DNA of 64,000 nt, taken from the NCBI GenBank assembly GCA_024741835.1, contig JAENRP010000260.1, forward strand, positions 1 to 64,000. The letters run 5' to 3'. The notes under the pieces are model-generated. The model saw nothing but the letters and a program-made list of their open reading frames with translations, did not search any database and had not been told where the DNA came from. The DNA is from Diplocarpon mali (Eukaryota; Ascomycota; Leotiomycetes; Helotiales; Drepanopezizaceae). Every line of letters starts with the position of its first letter. The stretch's first letter is position 1. Positions 25,511 through 35,419 of this stretch are shown one piece after another. A program made the translations under genes and the position numbers.

Positions 25511-25732
25511 GTTATCGAAAAAAAGAGGTTTTCAAAGTAGAGACCGATAGTCATAATTAACTGAATAATTCTCGCGTCGAAAGAGGGTTATCGAAAAGAG
25601 GTTTTCGAAGCAGAGACCGATAGTCACAATTAACTGAATAATTCTTATATCGAAAGAGGTTTGTTAAAAAGAGGTTTTCGAAGCAGAGACCGATAGTCAC
25701 AATTAATTAAATGATTCTCGCATCGAAAGGGG
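25511..25732 (-). repeat. 76-bp tandem repeat, three copies
   Basis: Units start near 25511, 25587 and 25663, the last about 70 bp. Each contains AAGAGGTTTTC followed by AGAGACCGATAGTCA and AATTAA. It sits in the leader of the miniature Gypsy and is not amplified in the leaders of Gypsy-A or Gypsy-B. Confidence 0.85.
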
Positions 25733-25823
25733 GTTAATCTCTTATCTGCGAACTAAGAGAATCAAAAGGAGAAGTTGTATAAAGACGAAATCTCAAAGGA
25801 ATCGTCCCTGCGTAGGTTATTAA

Positions 25824-26141
25824 TATAAGAGGGAGTAGGAATAATACCTAAGAATAAGCCTAAGGGAAGACTAAAGATAAAGAGGGAGGAAGCACTATAA
25901 GCGGGCTTTCTAAAGACAAGAACTAGGACAATTCACTAGTTGGGGGTAGAATAGGTAATTAGCATTACGCGCTATCTCTAAGTATAATAGTAGTCCTATT
26001 TATACCCCCTTCGACCCTTAGCCGATCATATGACTTTATTATATGACTTATATCATATAACTCCTCCTTTAACTCTTTATCCTATGACTCCTTGACTATC
26101 ATATGACAGTTATATAACTCCTTTTCTTTTAGGTCTCTATA
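25824..26141 (-). repeat. Miniature Gypsy LTR (5'), 318 bp
   Basis: From TATAAGAGGGAG to GGTCTCTATA on the + strand. It contains TCATATGAC-type motifs near 26026 and 26099, also seen in other LTRs of this window. Confidence 0.75.
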
Positions 26142-28110
26142 CTAGCACTTTGTTAAAGCGTTTAATTAAACTAAATAGGTCTTTAAATATAAGGTTAATT
26201 TGCTAGGCTATAACATTCTCTATAGCTTTCTCTATTGCAGTTGAAGTAGCGTATTTGTTAACGAATTTTTCCCATTTTAATATCTATCTCTTTCACTTAA
26301 GATTAAGGGTCTATATAATAACTTCAACTTCTTTATCTTTGAGCTTAAAGCTATCTTTGTCTATTATATCTCTGATTAATTCGTTTGCTATATCGGCTTC
26401 ATCCTCGTCTACTGCAGTTCCAGACTATTAGGTATCTTTTAGCGTTTGGACCCTATATTAAGATTCCTAAGTTATATATATTAATTTCTAGACTTTAGCT
26501 GGTTTTATTAGTATTAGGGGAGTAGTAGATCTAGAAGGACGCTAAGTATTCTAAGGGTTTTTAGATATAGAAGTAGTATTAATATTAGTAGATACGTTGT
26601 TATTAACCTACCTTAAAATAGAGATACCTTTAACTTTAGTAGTAGTTTGGTTTAAAGTTTAGTTAGTAAGCACTCCTTTAGGTAGATTGCTAGCTATACT
26701 TATATATATATAAGTTAGGACCTTAGAGTTGATTTCGATAATGCGCTTCTATTTGGCCAAATCCTTATCCTACTTTATACTATATATTATTATTTAAATA
26801 GTCTATAGCTATAAATGATTCTAGTGTTTTTTAATAGGGATAGCGTCTGGCTTAGGATCTCTAATATAAAGTATCTTATACTTATTAATATATATAACCC
26901 TAGTATTAATAAAATGATAGAAAAGAGGACAATTGTTATAATACTTATATAAAGGGCAGTTGGGTTCCTTATTATTGCAAAAGTTGTAAGTTAGTCTTCT
27001 TCTATTACTATTCCCTTAGTACCCTATAGTATTAATATTAGCAGAGTGCTAGTTAGGATCAATTTCTCCTTCTTTAATCAACTATTAAGTTCTTATATTA
27101 ACTAGTTATTCCAAATGATAAAAAGTAGGAGTCTAGTAATAGGAACTATTAAGTTGGCTTATAGTAGTCGAGTTTTGCCTATTACTAAATTAAGGAATAT
27201 GCTATTTTTCCTATAAGAGATTATTAATCCTAGTTTCTAAGCTTTAGATTCGGAGTTTTATAAATTGGGTCTTAAGTTCCTTAATTCTAAGGTTAGATCT
27301 TACTCTTAGGTCGGGCCCGCAAGTGAAAGGTATAATTACTAGGTTCTTCTTTGCCTCCTCTATGACTTTTAGAGCTTTTGAGTATTCTTGGACTAGGCTC
27401 TTGAGGTCTTTAGTATAAAAGGGAGTAGGGGCTTTTTCCTACTCTATAGTATTAATAGTTCTCTTACTAAGATCTGATTTTAAAGCAAAGGCTGAGAATT
27501 CCTTAAATAAGGCAAAGGTTATAAGGTCTTGCTTATTAATCTTAAAATGCTTAATGATCTTGTTTTAAAGGCTAGTAGGTAATCCGAGTAAGAAAAGGCG
27601 GCCTCTTTCAACTTCGCTAAGTATTTTCTAACTAATTAAGGTATTTAATATACGAGTAAAAGTCTGATAGTAGTTCTTAAGTTCCTTAGGAGTCCAAGTG
27701 ATTAGAACAAATTCCTTTAAGAAAGCTAGAGTATTGCGAATCTGCTATCTATTAAATTCTTAGAATTCAGACTTAAGAGCCTTAATAAGGAGTTCTTATA
27801 AACTATGCGTTTTCCATTTAAGAAGGGATTTGATAATATCTTTGCTTATATAGTTATAATAGCAAAGGAGCCGAGAGATCATATCCGCTTATAAAATACT
27901 AAAATCGTAACAAGTTTCCTTATATTGCTTAAGGAAATTAGTAATATTAGCTCCTATAAAGTGAGGAGCACCAGGGGAACTAAGGAGGAGAAAGTGGCTA
28001 GTAATAGCCTTAAATGCGGCTATTATTATTTTATATTAACCGTTTAGATTAATAGAATCTATAGGAGGCAAAGGGGAAGCTTTAATATTGCGAGATTAGT
28101 TGCTAAGAGG
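26142..28110 (-). pseudogene. Gypsy-A gag, dead
   Basis: Minus-strand gypsy-type gag. Near the N-terminus (about 28060-27960) it reads GAPHFIGANITNFLKQYKE, the usual opening of fungal gypsy gag. Around 27650-27500 it reads LSEVERGRLFLLGLPTSL, the usual gag core. A Cys-rich stretch at about 27000-26930 (YNFCNNKEPNCPLYKYYNNC) is likely a modified zinc-binding motif. One palindrome lies in it (27302). It is upstream of pol on the minus strand, with the leader displaced to 50354 by Copia-B3. In-frame stops throughout. Confidence 0.75.
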
Positions 28111-28138
28111 AGTACTTCGAAATTCAAAAGGGCTTAAT

Positions 28139-28333
28139 TATTAAGATGGGTGATATAGCTATCACTCCGATATATTATCATATGACCCTACTGCTTAGTC
28201 AGTAGGATATTAATACATATATAGCTATAAGGAAGAAAGGGGTAACCTTCCTTCCTTAACTCTTACTAATATATCGACTATTGACCTTTAGAAGTTTCCT
28301 TAACCTACTGCGCCAACTCACTTAAGCTTAATA
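28139..28333 (+). repeat. Copia-B3 5' LTR, 195 bp
   Basis: TATTAAGATGGGTGAT to CTTAATA, the same length as its partner at 50154-50348. It contains TCATATGAC near 28178. Confidence 0.9.
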
Positions 28334-28346
28334 GGTTATAAGCCCT
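28334..28346 (+). promoter_or_regulatory. Copia-B3 primer-binding site
   Basis: GGTTATAAGCCCT, one base from the complement of the anticodon region of initiator tRNA-Met. The differing base is a TpG-to-TpA change, as RIP makes. Confidence 0.68.
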
Positions 28347-28453
28347 AGATAGACTGATAATAGATTATTAACTTCCCTTAGAAAGCACTTACGCCGCAAC
28401 TATTAGTAGGAAGTTAAATAAGACTTATAATAAGAGGCGAGCAATTGGCAAAT

Positions 28454-28579
28454 AGGAGGTATGATTCCCTATTTAGCTAACCTATATTATAAGAGGTATG
28501 ATTCCTTGCTTTATAACCCTTTGGTACTGCAAGAGGTATGATTCCTTGCTTTACTATATTTTATAAGAGGTATGATTCC
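28454..28579 (+). repeat. Copia-B3 leader repeats, four copies
   Basis: Units start at 28454, 28491, 28531 and 28565 (spacings 37, 40, 34), identical in layout to Copia-B2. The motif is A(A/G)GAGGTATGATTCC. Confidence 0.8.
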
Positions 28580-28679
28580 TTGCGTTATAGTCTAAAAAAC
28601 CCTTTTCGATAAGAGGACTTCCTCCCTATTTAATACTTTTATAATACCTGCTATTTAATCATTTCGACTTTTCGATAAG

Positions 28680-30255
28680 AGGAATACCTTTAACTATTTA
28701 ATTTATTTGATTTTAATGCAATTCTATTCGAAATAGCAATAGCTTCTGATTCCAATCGAAACACTAGACTTAAAGACCTCTAACTCTCTTAGAAGAACTG
28801 GCAATAATAGTTTAACAATTTAAAGCTTTACTTTAAGAGTAAAGGTATTAAAATAGCGATTTAAAAGACACTTATTAAATATATAAGAATAGCCTTTTAT
28901 ACTTCCTCTACTAATTTGTCTACTTCTATTTTAATAGCTAATATAACTGCTAAGGATTTGCTAAATATATTAAATAAGCTTAGCCTAAGAGCTTTAGTAG
29001 ATAATAACTAAGAATCTTAAAGGTAGATTTTAAATATAGAAAAGGAGAAGGAGTATAGGCTGGCCTTAGCTAAATGCAAGCTTAAGATCAATAGAGGTTT
29101 AAGTAATAAAGACCGAGATTTTATTTGAGTTTATAATAATATAAAGATAAGATAAGATACTTTAAAGGTAAAATACTTTTAAATAACTGCCTTTAATACT
29201 TAGCATCTACTATAGTAGATCACTTTATTTTAATATAGAAAAGATAAAGATAGTAAGGATATAGATATAAATATAGACTCTGCTTAATCTATACTATATA
29301 AAGTAAGAAGGAGAATAAGAGCTGCAGATCCTAGGATAGCTATACCTTTTAAAGAAACTTAGCTTTTTAATTTCCTACTCAATAGCCTCCCTCTTAAGTT
29401 TGCTATTATAAAATAATCTCTTCTTATCTAACCTAACTTTAAGATCTATAAGAAGATCGACCTCCTTTAAACTATTAAGCAAAACCTCAAAGGACGCTTT
29501 AAATTAGCAAATACCATATTATAAGGTAATAATAAGCTTAAGAAGAGGAAGGAGCGCAGGATAAGCCCTTAAGCTCATTAGGGATACTACTTCTATAATA
29601 GTACTTATAATATTACTAATTGTAAAGTTAGAAGGTAATTGATTAATATAGTCGCTAGCTTTAATATTAAGAAGTAATTAAAGCAGAAGTCAAGAAGTAA
29701 ACTGCCTTTATCCTACCGAAGGCTGCAACTACTAAGGAAAGGCAAAGGAAAAGACTATTTAGCCAAAATTTCAATAGATACCTTTAATAATAATAGTAGG
29801 TTATCTAAACCTAAATCCACTTTTGATAATTTAGATAATAATTATAATAAAGATGCCTATATTTTAAAAGCCGATCTTTATAAGATCCTTGAATCTAATT
29901 AATATAGTAATACTAATTATATAGTATATATAATTAATAAACCCTACCTATTTAAAGGCCTACTTACTAAAATAAAAAGGCGCTTTATTAAAGTTAATAG
30001 TAAAAGGTTATATGCAGATTCGATAGGTATAATAGAGATAAATATTACTAGCATTTCTTTCCTTTTACAAAATATTCTCCTTATACCTAACTTAAGTATT
30101 AATCTTTTATTTAATTATAAGATCTATATAAAGTTAAATTATATAAGAGTTTTTAATAATTAATTTATATAATTTATAAATAATAACTATAAAGTGATCT
30201 TTAAAGCTAAAATCAAAGATAGACTTTATATTATCTTAAAGGTAATATTATAAAA
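28680..30255 (+). pseudogene. Copia-B3 gag and protease-side polyprotein, dead
   Basis: Equivalent to 10190-11730 of Copia-B2 and more mutated. In the zinc knuckle at 29585-29623 the first and second Cys and the His are all Tyr and only the last Cys (TGT 29621) remains. The frame is shared with the palindrome array that follows. In-frame stops abound. Confidence 0.75.
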
Positions 30256-30259
30256 ATTG

Positions 30260-30729
30260 ACTCTTAGGCCAGACCTATAAGTGGATTCCTTTAAAGAAAG
30301 TGCACTCTTTGCCCTAATATAATTAAGTAAGAATAGGGAGAATAAATGGACTTTTAAGCTAGGATTGCAAGTGAAATTTGCAAAAATAACTCTTAAGCTA
30401 GGACTATAAGTAGAATGTAATATATCCTTAAAGATGACTCTTAAGCTAGGATTATAAATGAATTTAATAGAAATAACTCTTAAGCTAAGACTGTAAGTAG
30501 ATTCTATAGATTCGCTAATAATAACTCTTAAGCTAGGATTATAAGTGAAATTCGTAGAAATGACTCTTAAGCTAGGACTGTAAGTAAAATTCGCAAATTC
30601 GTTAGAAATAACTCCTAAGCTAGGATTGCGAATAGATCTTACTATTTTTAAGAAATCGACTCTTAAGCTAAGATTGCAAGTAGATCTTACGGTTTTATTA
30701 AAAACGACTCCTAAGCTAGGCTTACAACT
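30260..30729 (+). repeat. In-frame array of ten 23-bp palindromes
   Basis: Copies start at 30260, 30350, 30389, 30437, 30476, 30524, 30563, 30611, 30659 and 30707. Spacings are 90, 39, 48, 39, 48, 39, 48, 48, 48, all divisible by three, and all starts share the gag frame. The intervening 16-25 bases differ. It lies between the protease region and integrase of Copia-B. A long open frame on the opposite strand (30226-30741, repeating a PSLRV-like segment) is produced by the array and is not evidence of a gene. Confidence 0.88.
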
Positions 30730-30871
30730 GGAAAACAGCAAAACCTTAAACTGCTATTACTAGTCCTTTCTAGCCGCCGATAATAAAGTATCAACTAATA
30801 ATAGGCTACTAAAGCTATTAAAAGCCGAAAGCCTATTAAAGTATTAGCTAATATATAAAAGATTCGTATAT

Positions 30872-31118
30872 TATAAAACTTAGGGGGGGGATAGCACAAG
30901 AATAGGCCTAAGGGAAGACCCAAAAACAAGAGGAGGAAGCACCATAAGCGGGCTCTCTTAGATAAGATGTTAAGGATAAGTCCTAAGTATAGGGTATATT
31001 TAGTACTATAGCGATACGCGCTGTCTCTATATATAGAAGGTGGCCCTTTTATCCTCCTACCGGCCTACGCCGATTATATAATATATATTATAAGACTTAT
31101 CTATCTTAGGTCTTTATA
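30872..31118 (-). repeat. Gypsy-B 3' LTR, 247 bp
   Basis: TATAAAACTTAGGG to GGTCTTTATA on the + strand, flanked by ATAT. On the element's own strand the LTR reads TG...TA in the least mutated copy, a non-standard end. Confidence 0.92.
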
Positions 31119-31306
31119 TATGTCTTAAATAATAAAAGTAGTAACCCTTACTACTATTAGTAAAGAATATAAAATAATATAGGTTAAGGCAATAGTATGT
31201 CAATTACTAGCAAACCCTAAGTGCGAGAAAACTAATATATCAAAAGGCTTAAACTAGGGCTATATTATTATTAAAGGTAAAAGGAAAAAAAAAAAAGAGT
31301 TTTTTT

Positions 31307-31371
31307 NNNNNNNNNNNNNNNNNNNNNNNNNNNNNNNNNNNNNNNNNNNNNNNNNNNNNNNNNNNNNNNNN
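31307..31371. other. Assembly gap (65 N) in a homopolymer tract
   Basis: Preceded by AAAAAAAAAAAAGAGTTTTTT and followed by the palindrome at 31376. Gypsy-A has a T18 tract at the same place, so the gap probably reflects an unresolved T run. Confidence 0.9.
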
Positions 31372-31375
31372 TTTC

Positions 31376-34300
31376 ACCTACAGGCCGGGCCCAGGAGTTA
31401 GAAAATGAAACTAGTAAAACAAATAAGCTATGGAATTATAAAAACAATTAAAAATAGTACTAACTTAGATGTTAATTTTCCTTAGTTCTCTTTAAAGGGT
31501 AGGGAGACCTATTATTAGATAATACTCTCTTCGCCGAACGACCACTTCTTCTTATAGCATTGCTATTGGTATTCGATGAGATAGGTCTTAATATAGCAGG
31601 AGCTTCGGTGGTTTAGGCAGATGCTAGTATGCTTTAGCGGCTTCTACTAATAGGAAGAGAGACTTATATAGTAGCATTATTATTATTATTATTATTATCA
31701 TCCTTAAGGGAATTATTAATAATAGAGGAGGAGGAGGCAGGAGATTCTACAGATACTACTTCCTTAGCCTTGCCCTTTATTAGATCAAGTTGCAGGCCAG
31801 GCCTAGGAGTTATATTAAGTGTCTTTACATAGGGTTTCTTAGTGCTATACTTCTTAAATAGAATCGTCTTATTAATTATATTATTAGCCTTAATATTATT
31901 ATTAAAGCCTTTTATCTTAGTCTACGACTTATCTTTATATAATTGCAGCTCTAGCTATTAAACTAGCTTTTAAGTATTAATAAAATCTTTAAAAAGTTCT
32001 TATTTATACTTCTTTAAATATGCTATTAGCTGAGTCATATCTTTTGCAAATAAATCCTTTATAGTTATTACTACTAATAGGTCGCTCTAGGGTCTCTTTC
32101 CTATAAGAGCCTCTGATAGGGGGCTACCTTTTATCATACTAAGGGTCGTACGAAACTTGGTAGACAATTTACTTATAATATTCTATCTCGCAGGTTAGGG
32201 TCACTTTATATTAATAGAGTTAATAATAAAATCCTCTAGGTTAGTACTATTCTTAAGTGCTCTATTTCCAACCACCTTAGTATAATTGTTGCTAATTGTT
32301 AAAAAACCGCCTTTGCTAGGTTCCTGTTTAAACTCAAGGTTAACGAATATGCTTTGTCTTATAAATACCGAAAATAGGACGGTCTTATTAGAAATATATT
32401 CCTCTAAAGGCGTTCTTTATTTAATGCTTAGTTCTTTTTATTAATTAGCGCTTTATGCTAGGTTTATCAAGACCTATTAAGCATTTTTAAGCTTAGGTAG
32501 TATAAGGATTAATAACTTATGCGACTTTTCCTATACTGTAAATTGTCCAATAGACTGCTTAGCTACTGGAATCATATAATAATCAATAGTCCTATTATTA
32601 AGTATAGTAACCTGCGAGCTAGGCCTAGGAGTTAATCTAACGAATCTTATATTAGCGTCAATTCTAATAGAAACTACTTTCGTATAGTAGTCAATCCCTA
32701 TAAACTATGCCAGCTTAAGGTATATTACTAGCTTATGTAAAGAATTATAATAAGTTAGCAGAGCACTTAAATATAATCTATAGTGCATTCTTAGCGTTTA
32801 TTATATTAGATTGTAAGTTATATTATAGAGAAATGCAGATAGAGGTACTAGTTTCTTATTAGATACTTGAAAATGATATTTATATATTTCTAGTTCTTCT
32901 TATGCTAATGCTAAAAATGAAGTCTTTGCGCGAGAATTATAACTATATATGCGTATAGCACTTAGGAAAGCGTAGCTGAACAATTTGGGTATATTTAAAA
33001 ACCCTTTGCTATAGAGTAATATTAAGTTATCGCTAGCTAGTATAACACTATATTAGGCAGGAGTTTAGGCGATATTATGGAATAATTTTAAAGCTTTAAG
33101 CTCTACCTTAAACTTAGTAAAACCTAATAATATATCTTTCTTAACTTGGCTTGCTATTCTATTGCCAGTGGCTATAATTGTATAATTCCCTAGGTATAGT
33201 AAAAACAGCTTTAGGTCAAGGGTAGTGTAAAATTTATAGATATTGGATAATATATCTTTATTATTAAGGCCTGTTATTGCCAGCCTATAGTACTGCGCGT
33301 ATTGTCGTTTATAAAAGGCGTAGAATTTATTAAAATTAAAGTCCTCGAACGTTCTTACTATAAATTTGGAGAGTCTTGTTTTCATTTCTAGTATTATTAT
33401 AATCTTGAACCTATTGCTATACTATAGTATTATCTTGATATTAAGGGGAACTTGATAGTATTCTATAGAGATGATAGTTATGCTATCTTTTGACTTTTCT
33501 TTGAGAATATAGTAGTCACTATTTAATTTCTTATGGTTAATGAAGAATTGTATGATATTGTCTATAGAGAATTCGTCTTGCTATAACTTTATGATCTATT
33601 TAATAGCCTTTGCCATTCCCTCTTATGCTAATAAAACTTCTCCTTGACCTTCTTTCTTTAAACGTTTTATTATTGACTTATAGAATTTTAAGACGAATTT
33701 TTACAGGTCCTTAGGGAAGGATTATATAATATTAGTAATATCTTTCTTATTGTTATTAAAAATCTCTAATATATTAGGGATAGTATTGCTTTCTTTATTT
33801 GATATTTTATCATCTAAGTCTATATTATTATATATATTGACCTGCGGACTAGGCTCGCGAGTCAATTTCTTTACTACTAGTGTTTAGGGTATTTGAGGCA
33901 TTTCTAGGGATAGCGATTCAAACTCATTTGAGTCTAATGAATGAGGGTTATGATAGTTAGCAATTTGTATTCTTAGTATTATAGGTACCTTATACTTAGG
34001 GACCTCCTTCTTATGTAGTACTTCTACCTGTAGGCCGGGCCTATAGGTCAAATCTTCCTTATTAATCTATTCTGCTAAGGGTGGTAATAGCTTTAGAGCG
34101 GCGGATACGATAAATTCCTATCTCTCTAACTTATTATTAAAGAAGTTTATTATATACTTAGCTAGGTAAATCATCTTTTCTTTTATAATAAGCAATCTGC
34201 ACTATAATTGTTAAAGGCCAAGGGTTTTTAGAATAGTTTGGTCGGGAAGTGTGAAATTGTCATACTATAAAGGATTATCTTTTATAGTTTGAATAGTAGA

Positions 34301-34980
34301 ATGTATAATAGTGCTTGAGAACCTTACGAACTTTCTACTTCTTACGCTATTTCCTTAGAGTTTCTTTATGCCCTTTTATATTATAAAATAGTTTAATACT
34401 TATATAGCCTTTGCTATAGGTTAGTAGGTTTCAAAGATTTTACTAAGCCCTCGCAGGGTATTATTAGCGGTAATATTATTTATAAAGTGACTTCGGAAAA
34501 GCATGCCTTAGGTGCCTTTAGTGAATTATCTCAGCCTCTTTATATATTTATCTTTCTTATCTCAGTTCTTTCGAAATAAATCCACTGAGTTGGCATACCC
34601 TTAGTACTCTTATAAAAATTTCTTATAGTCGATATCTTTAATCTTGAGTTTATTATTAAGGAAGTTATCAAACCTTAGAAATCCTTCTTCTATAGTAGAA
34701 ATCTTATAATTGAGCATATCAATAGATGAGTTTAAGAATACCTATTGTTCTATTTCGCCTAATATTCTATAGGTAGTTATTATATCTTCTAATAATCTTA
34801 AAGCTTTTCCATCTTAAGAAAATCCTCTTTTTAATATTAGTTCATTATTAGGAGTGCTTAAGGATTTGCTACCTAAGGTAATAACCGCTATGCTCTTCTT
34901 AAGTATGGCTTTCTTAAATGAGTTTAAGGGCGCTATAGTAAATCAGCTTATTAAGAAACGTAGAGCTAAATAAGTAGATG
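31376..34980 (-). pseudogene. ORF-Z of Gypsy-B: accessory protein, unknown family
   Basis: Same frame as 12402-16020 in Gypsy-A, about 1,190 codons. Shared landmarks with ORF-Y: INNITANNTLRGLSKI and AKAIQVLNYF near 34480-34370, then NIIQFFINHKKLNSDYYI and, later, EELEIYKYHFQ with SAFLYNI. A stretch at 33065-33385 is open for 106 codons by chance loss of stops. An Asn-rich run near 31690 and a basic C-terminal segment (RRSGRSAKR) are visible. Palindromes at 31788, 32610, 33840 and 34026 are read through in frame as short R-P-containing insertions. No known domain recognised; not functional. Confidence 0.6.
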
Positions 34981-35419
34981 ATTATTAGGAAAGATTAATT
35001 GATATAGGAGGCTTATATTAGAAAAGATTAATAATAGAAGGATAATAGTAGTAGTGCTAGTATTATAGGTCTAGTAGGGTTATAGAAAAAGTAAAAAAAA
35101 GTAAAATCGTAGTATAGGAAGAGGCTTATTTATAGAGTTTAGAATCGCATTAGTGTATAAAGGAAAAGTGGGTATAATAAGCTTAGAAGTAGGAACAAAA
35201 GTAGGGTATAATGCATATAAGGACCTATAATTGGTAAATGATAATTATCAAAGGTGAGGATGATATTTTAAAGGTAAGCGTTAGAAAGTTATATATAAAG
35301 GAAATAATCAAAGGATAGATTATATAAAGAATGAAATAAAGTAAAGAATATATATAGAATAGAATAATAAATAGAGAATAAAGAGGTACTGGCATTTAAG
35401 AAGTAAATAATCTTAAAAA

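Larger units (their letters stand above)
24161..26141 (-). mobile_element. Miniature Gypsy: coding-free derivative with two LTRs
   Basis: Two related LTRs (24161-24476 and 25824-26141) enclose 1,347 bp. The left internal part resembles the Gypsy-A 3' UTR, including an A-to-T-rich transition and T tract; the right part resembles the Gypsy leader (compare 45537-46394). No gag, pol, Y or Z remains, so it would depend on proteins made by a full element. Its LTRs are longer than those of Gypsy-A/B and share only the outer parts. There is no matching target duplication (TTAC and CTAG outside), and 395 bp of target are missing relative to Gypsy-B. Confidence 0.75.
12402..27324. repeat. Dispersed 23-bp palindromes in Gypsy-A and its nested element
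   Basis: Copies of the 23-bp palindrome start at 12402, 12817, 13639, 14869, 15055, 16702, 17587, 18973, 20236, 21671, 23638, 23800, 24659, 24766, 25073 and 27302. All are 23 bp with an ACT/ACC-type start and AGT/GGT-type end around a GC-rich centre. Copies 24659, 24766 and 25073 belong to the miniature Gypsy. Most of the others have a counterpart at the same place in Gypsy-B. Confidence 0.8.
11957..28138 (-). mobile_element. Gypsy-A left arm: giant Ty3/gypsy element, minus strand
   Basis: Minus-strand Ty3/gypsy element. This arm holds, reading the + strand left to right: 3' LTR, 3' UTR with a T18 tract, ORF-Z, ORF-Y, integrase, RNase H, RT, remnant protease, a nested miniature Gypsy, and gag. 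The element continues at 50354-51469 after Copia-B3. The two LTRs are both 246 bp and the whole is flanked by TTAG (11953-11956 and 51470-51473). Subtracting nested elements and adding 395 bp lost in the protease gives about 15.7 kb, matching Gypsy-B (15,770 bp). Heavily RIP-mutated. Confidence 0.88.
28139..30871 (+). mobile_element. Copia-B3 left arm: complete element split by Gypsy-B
   Basis: 5' LTR, primer site, leader, gag, protease region and palindrome array of a Ty1/copia element. It continues at 46642 after Gypsy-B. Five bases TTAAT flank the whole element (28134-28138 and 50349-50353), fixing its ends. Without Gypsy-B and the solo LTR its own length is about 6.2 kb. It lies within Gypsy-A between leader and gag. 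Confidence 0.9.

Noticed and set aside
30260..30729. CRISPR-like array: ten palindromic repeats with differing spacers
   Set aside because: The sequence is eukaryotic, the array lies in frame within a copia polyprotein, spacer lengths alternate and spacers resemble one another, and there are no cas genes or leader.
30226..30741. 171-residue minus-strand open frame with repeated PSLRV-like segments
   Set aside because: It is the reverse reading of the palindrome array; palindromes give similar peptides on both strands, and the element's coding strand is +.
33065..33385. 106-residue minus-strand open frame as a gene of its own
   Set aside because: It is a stop-poor part of the much longer ORF-Z frame and is interrupted in Gypsy-A.
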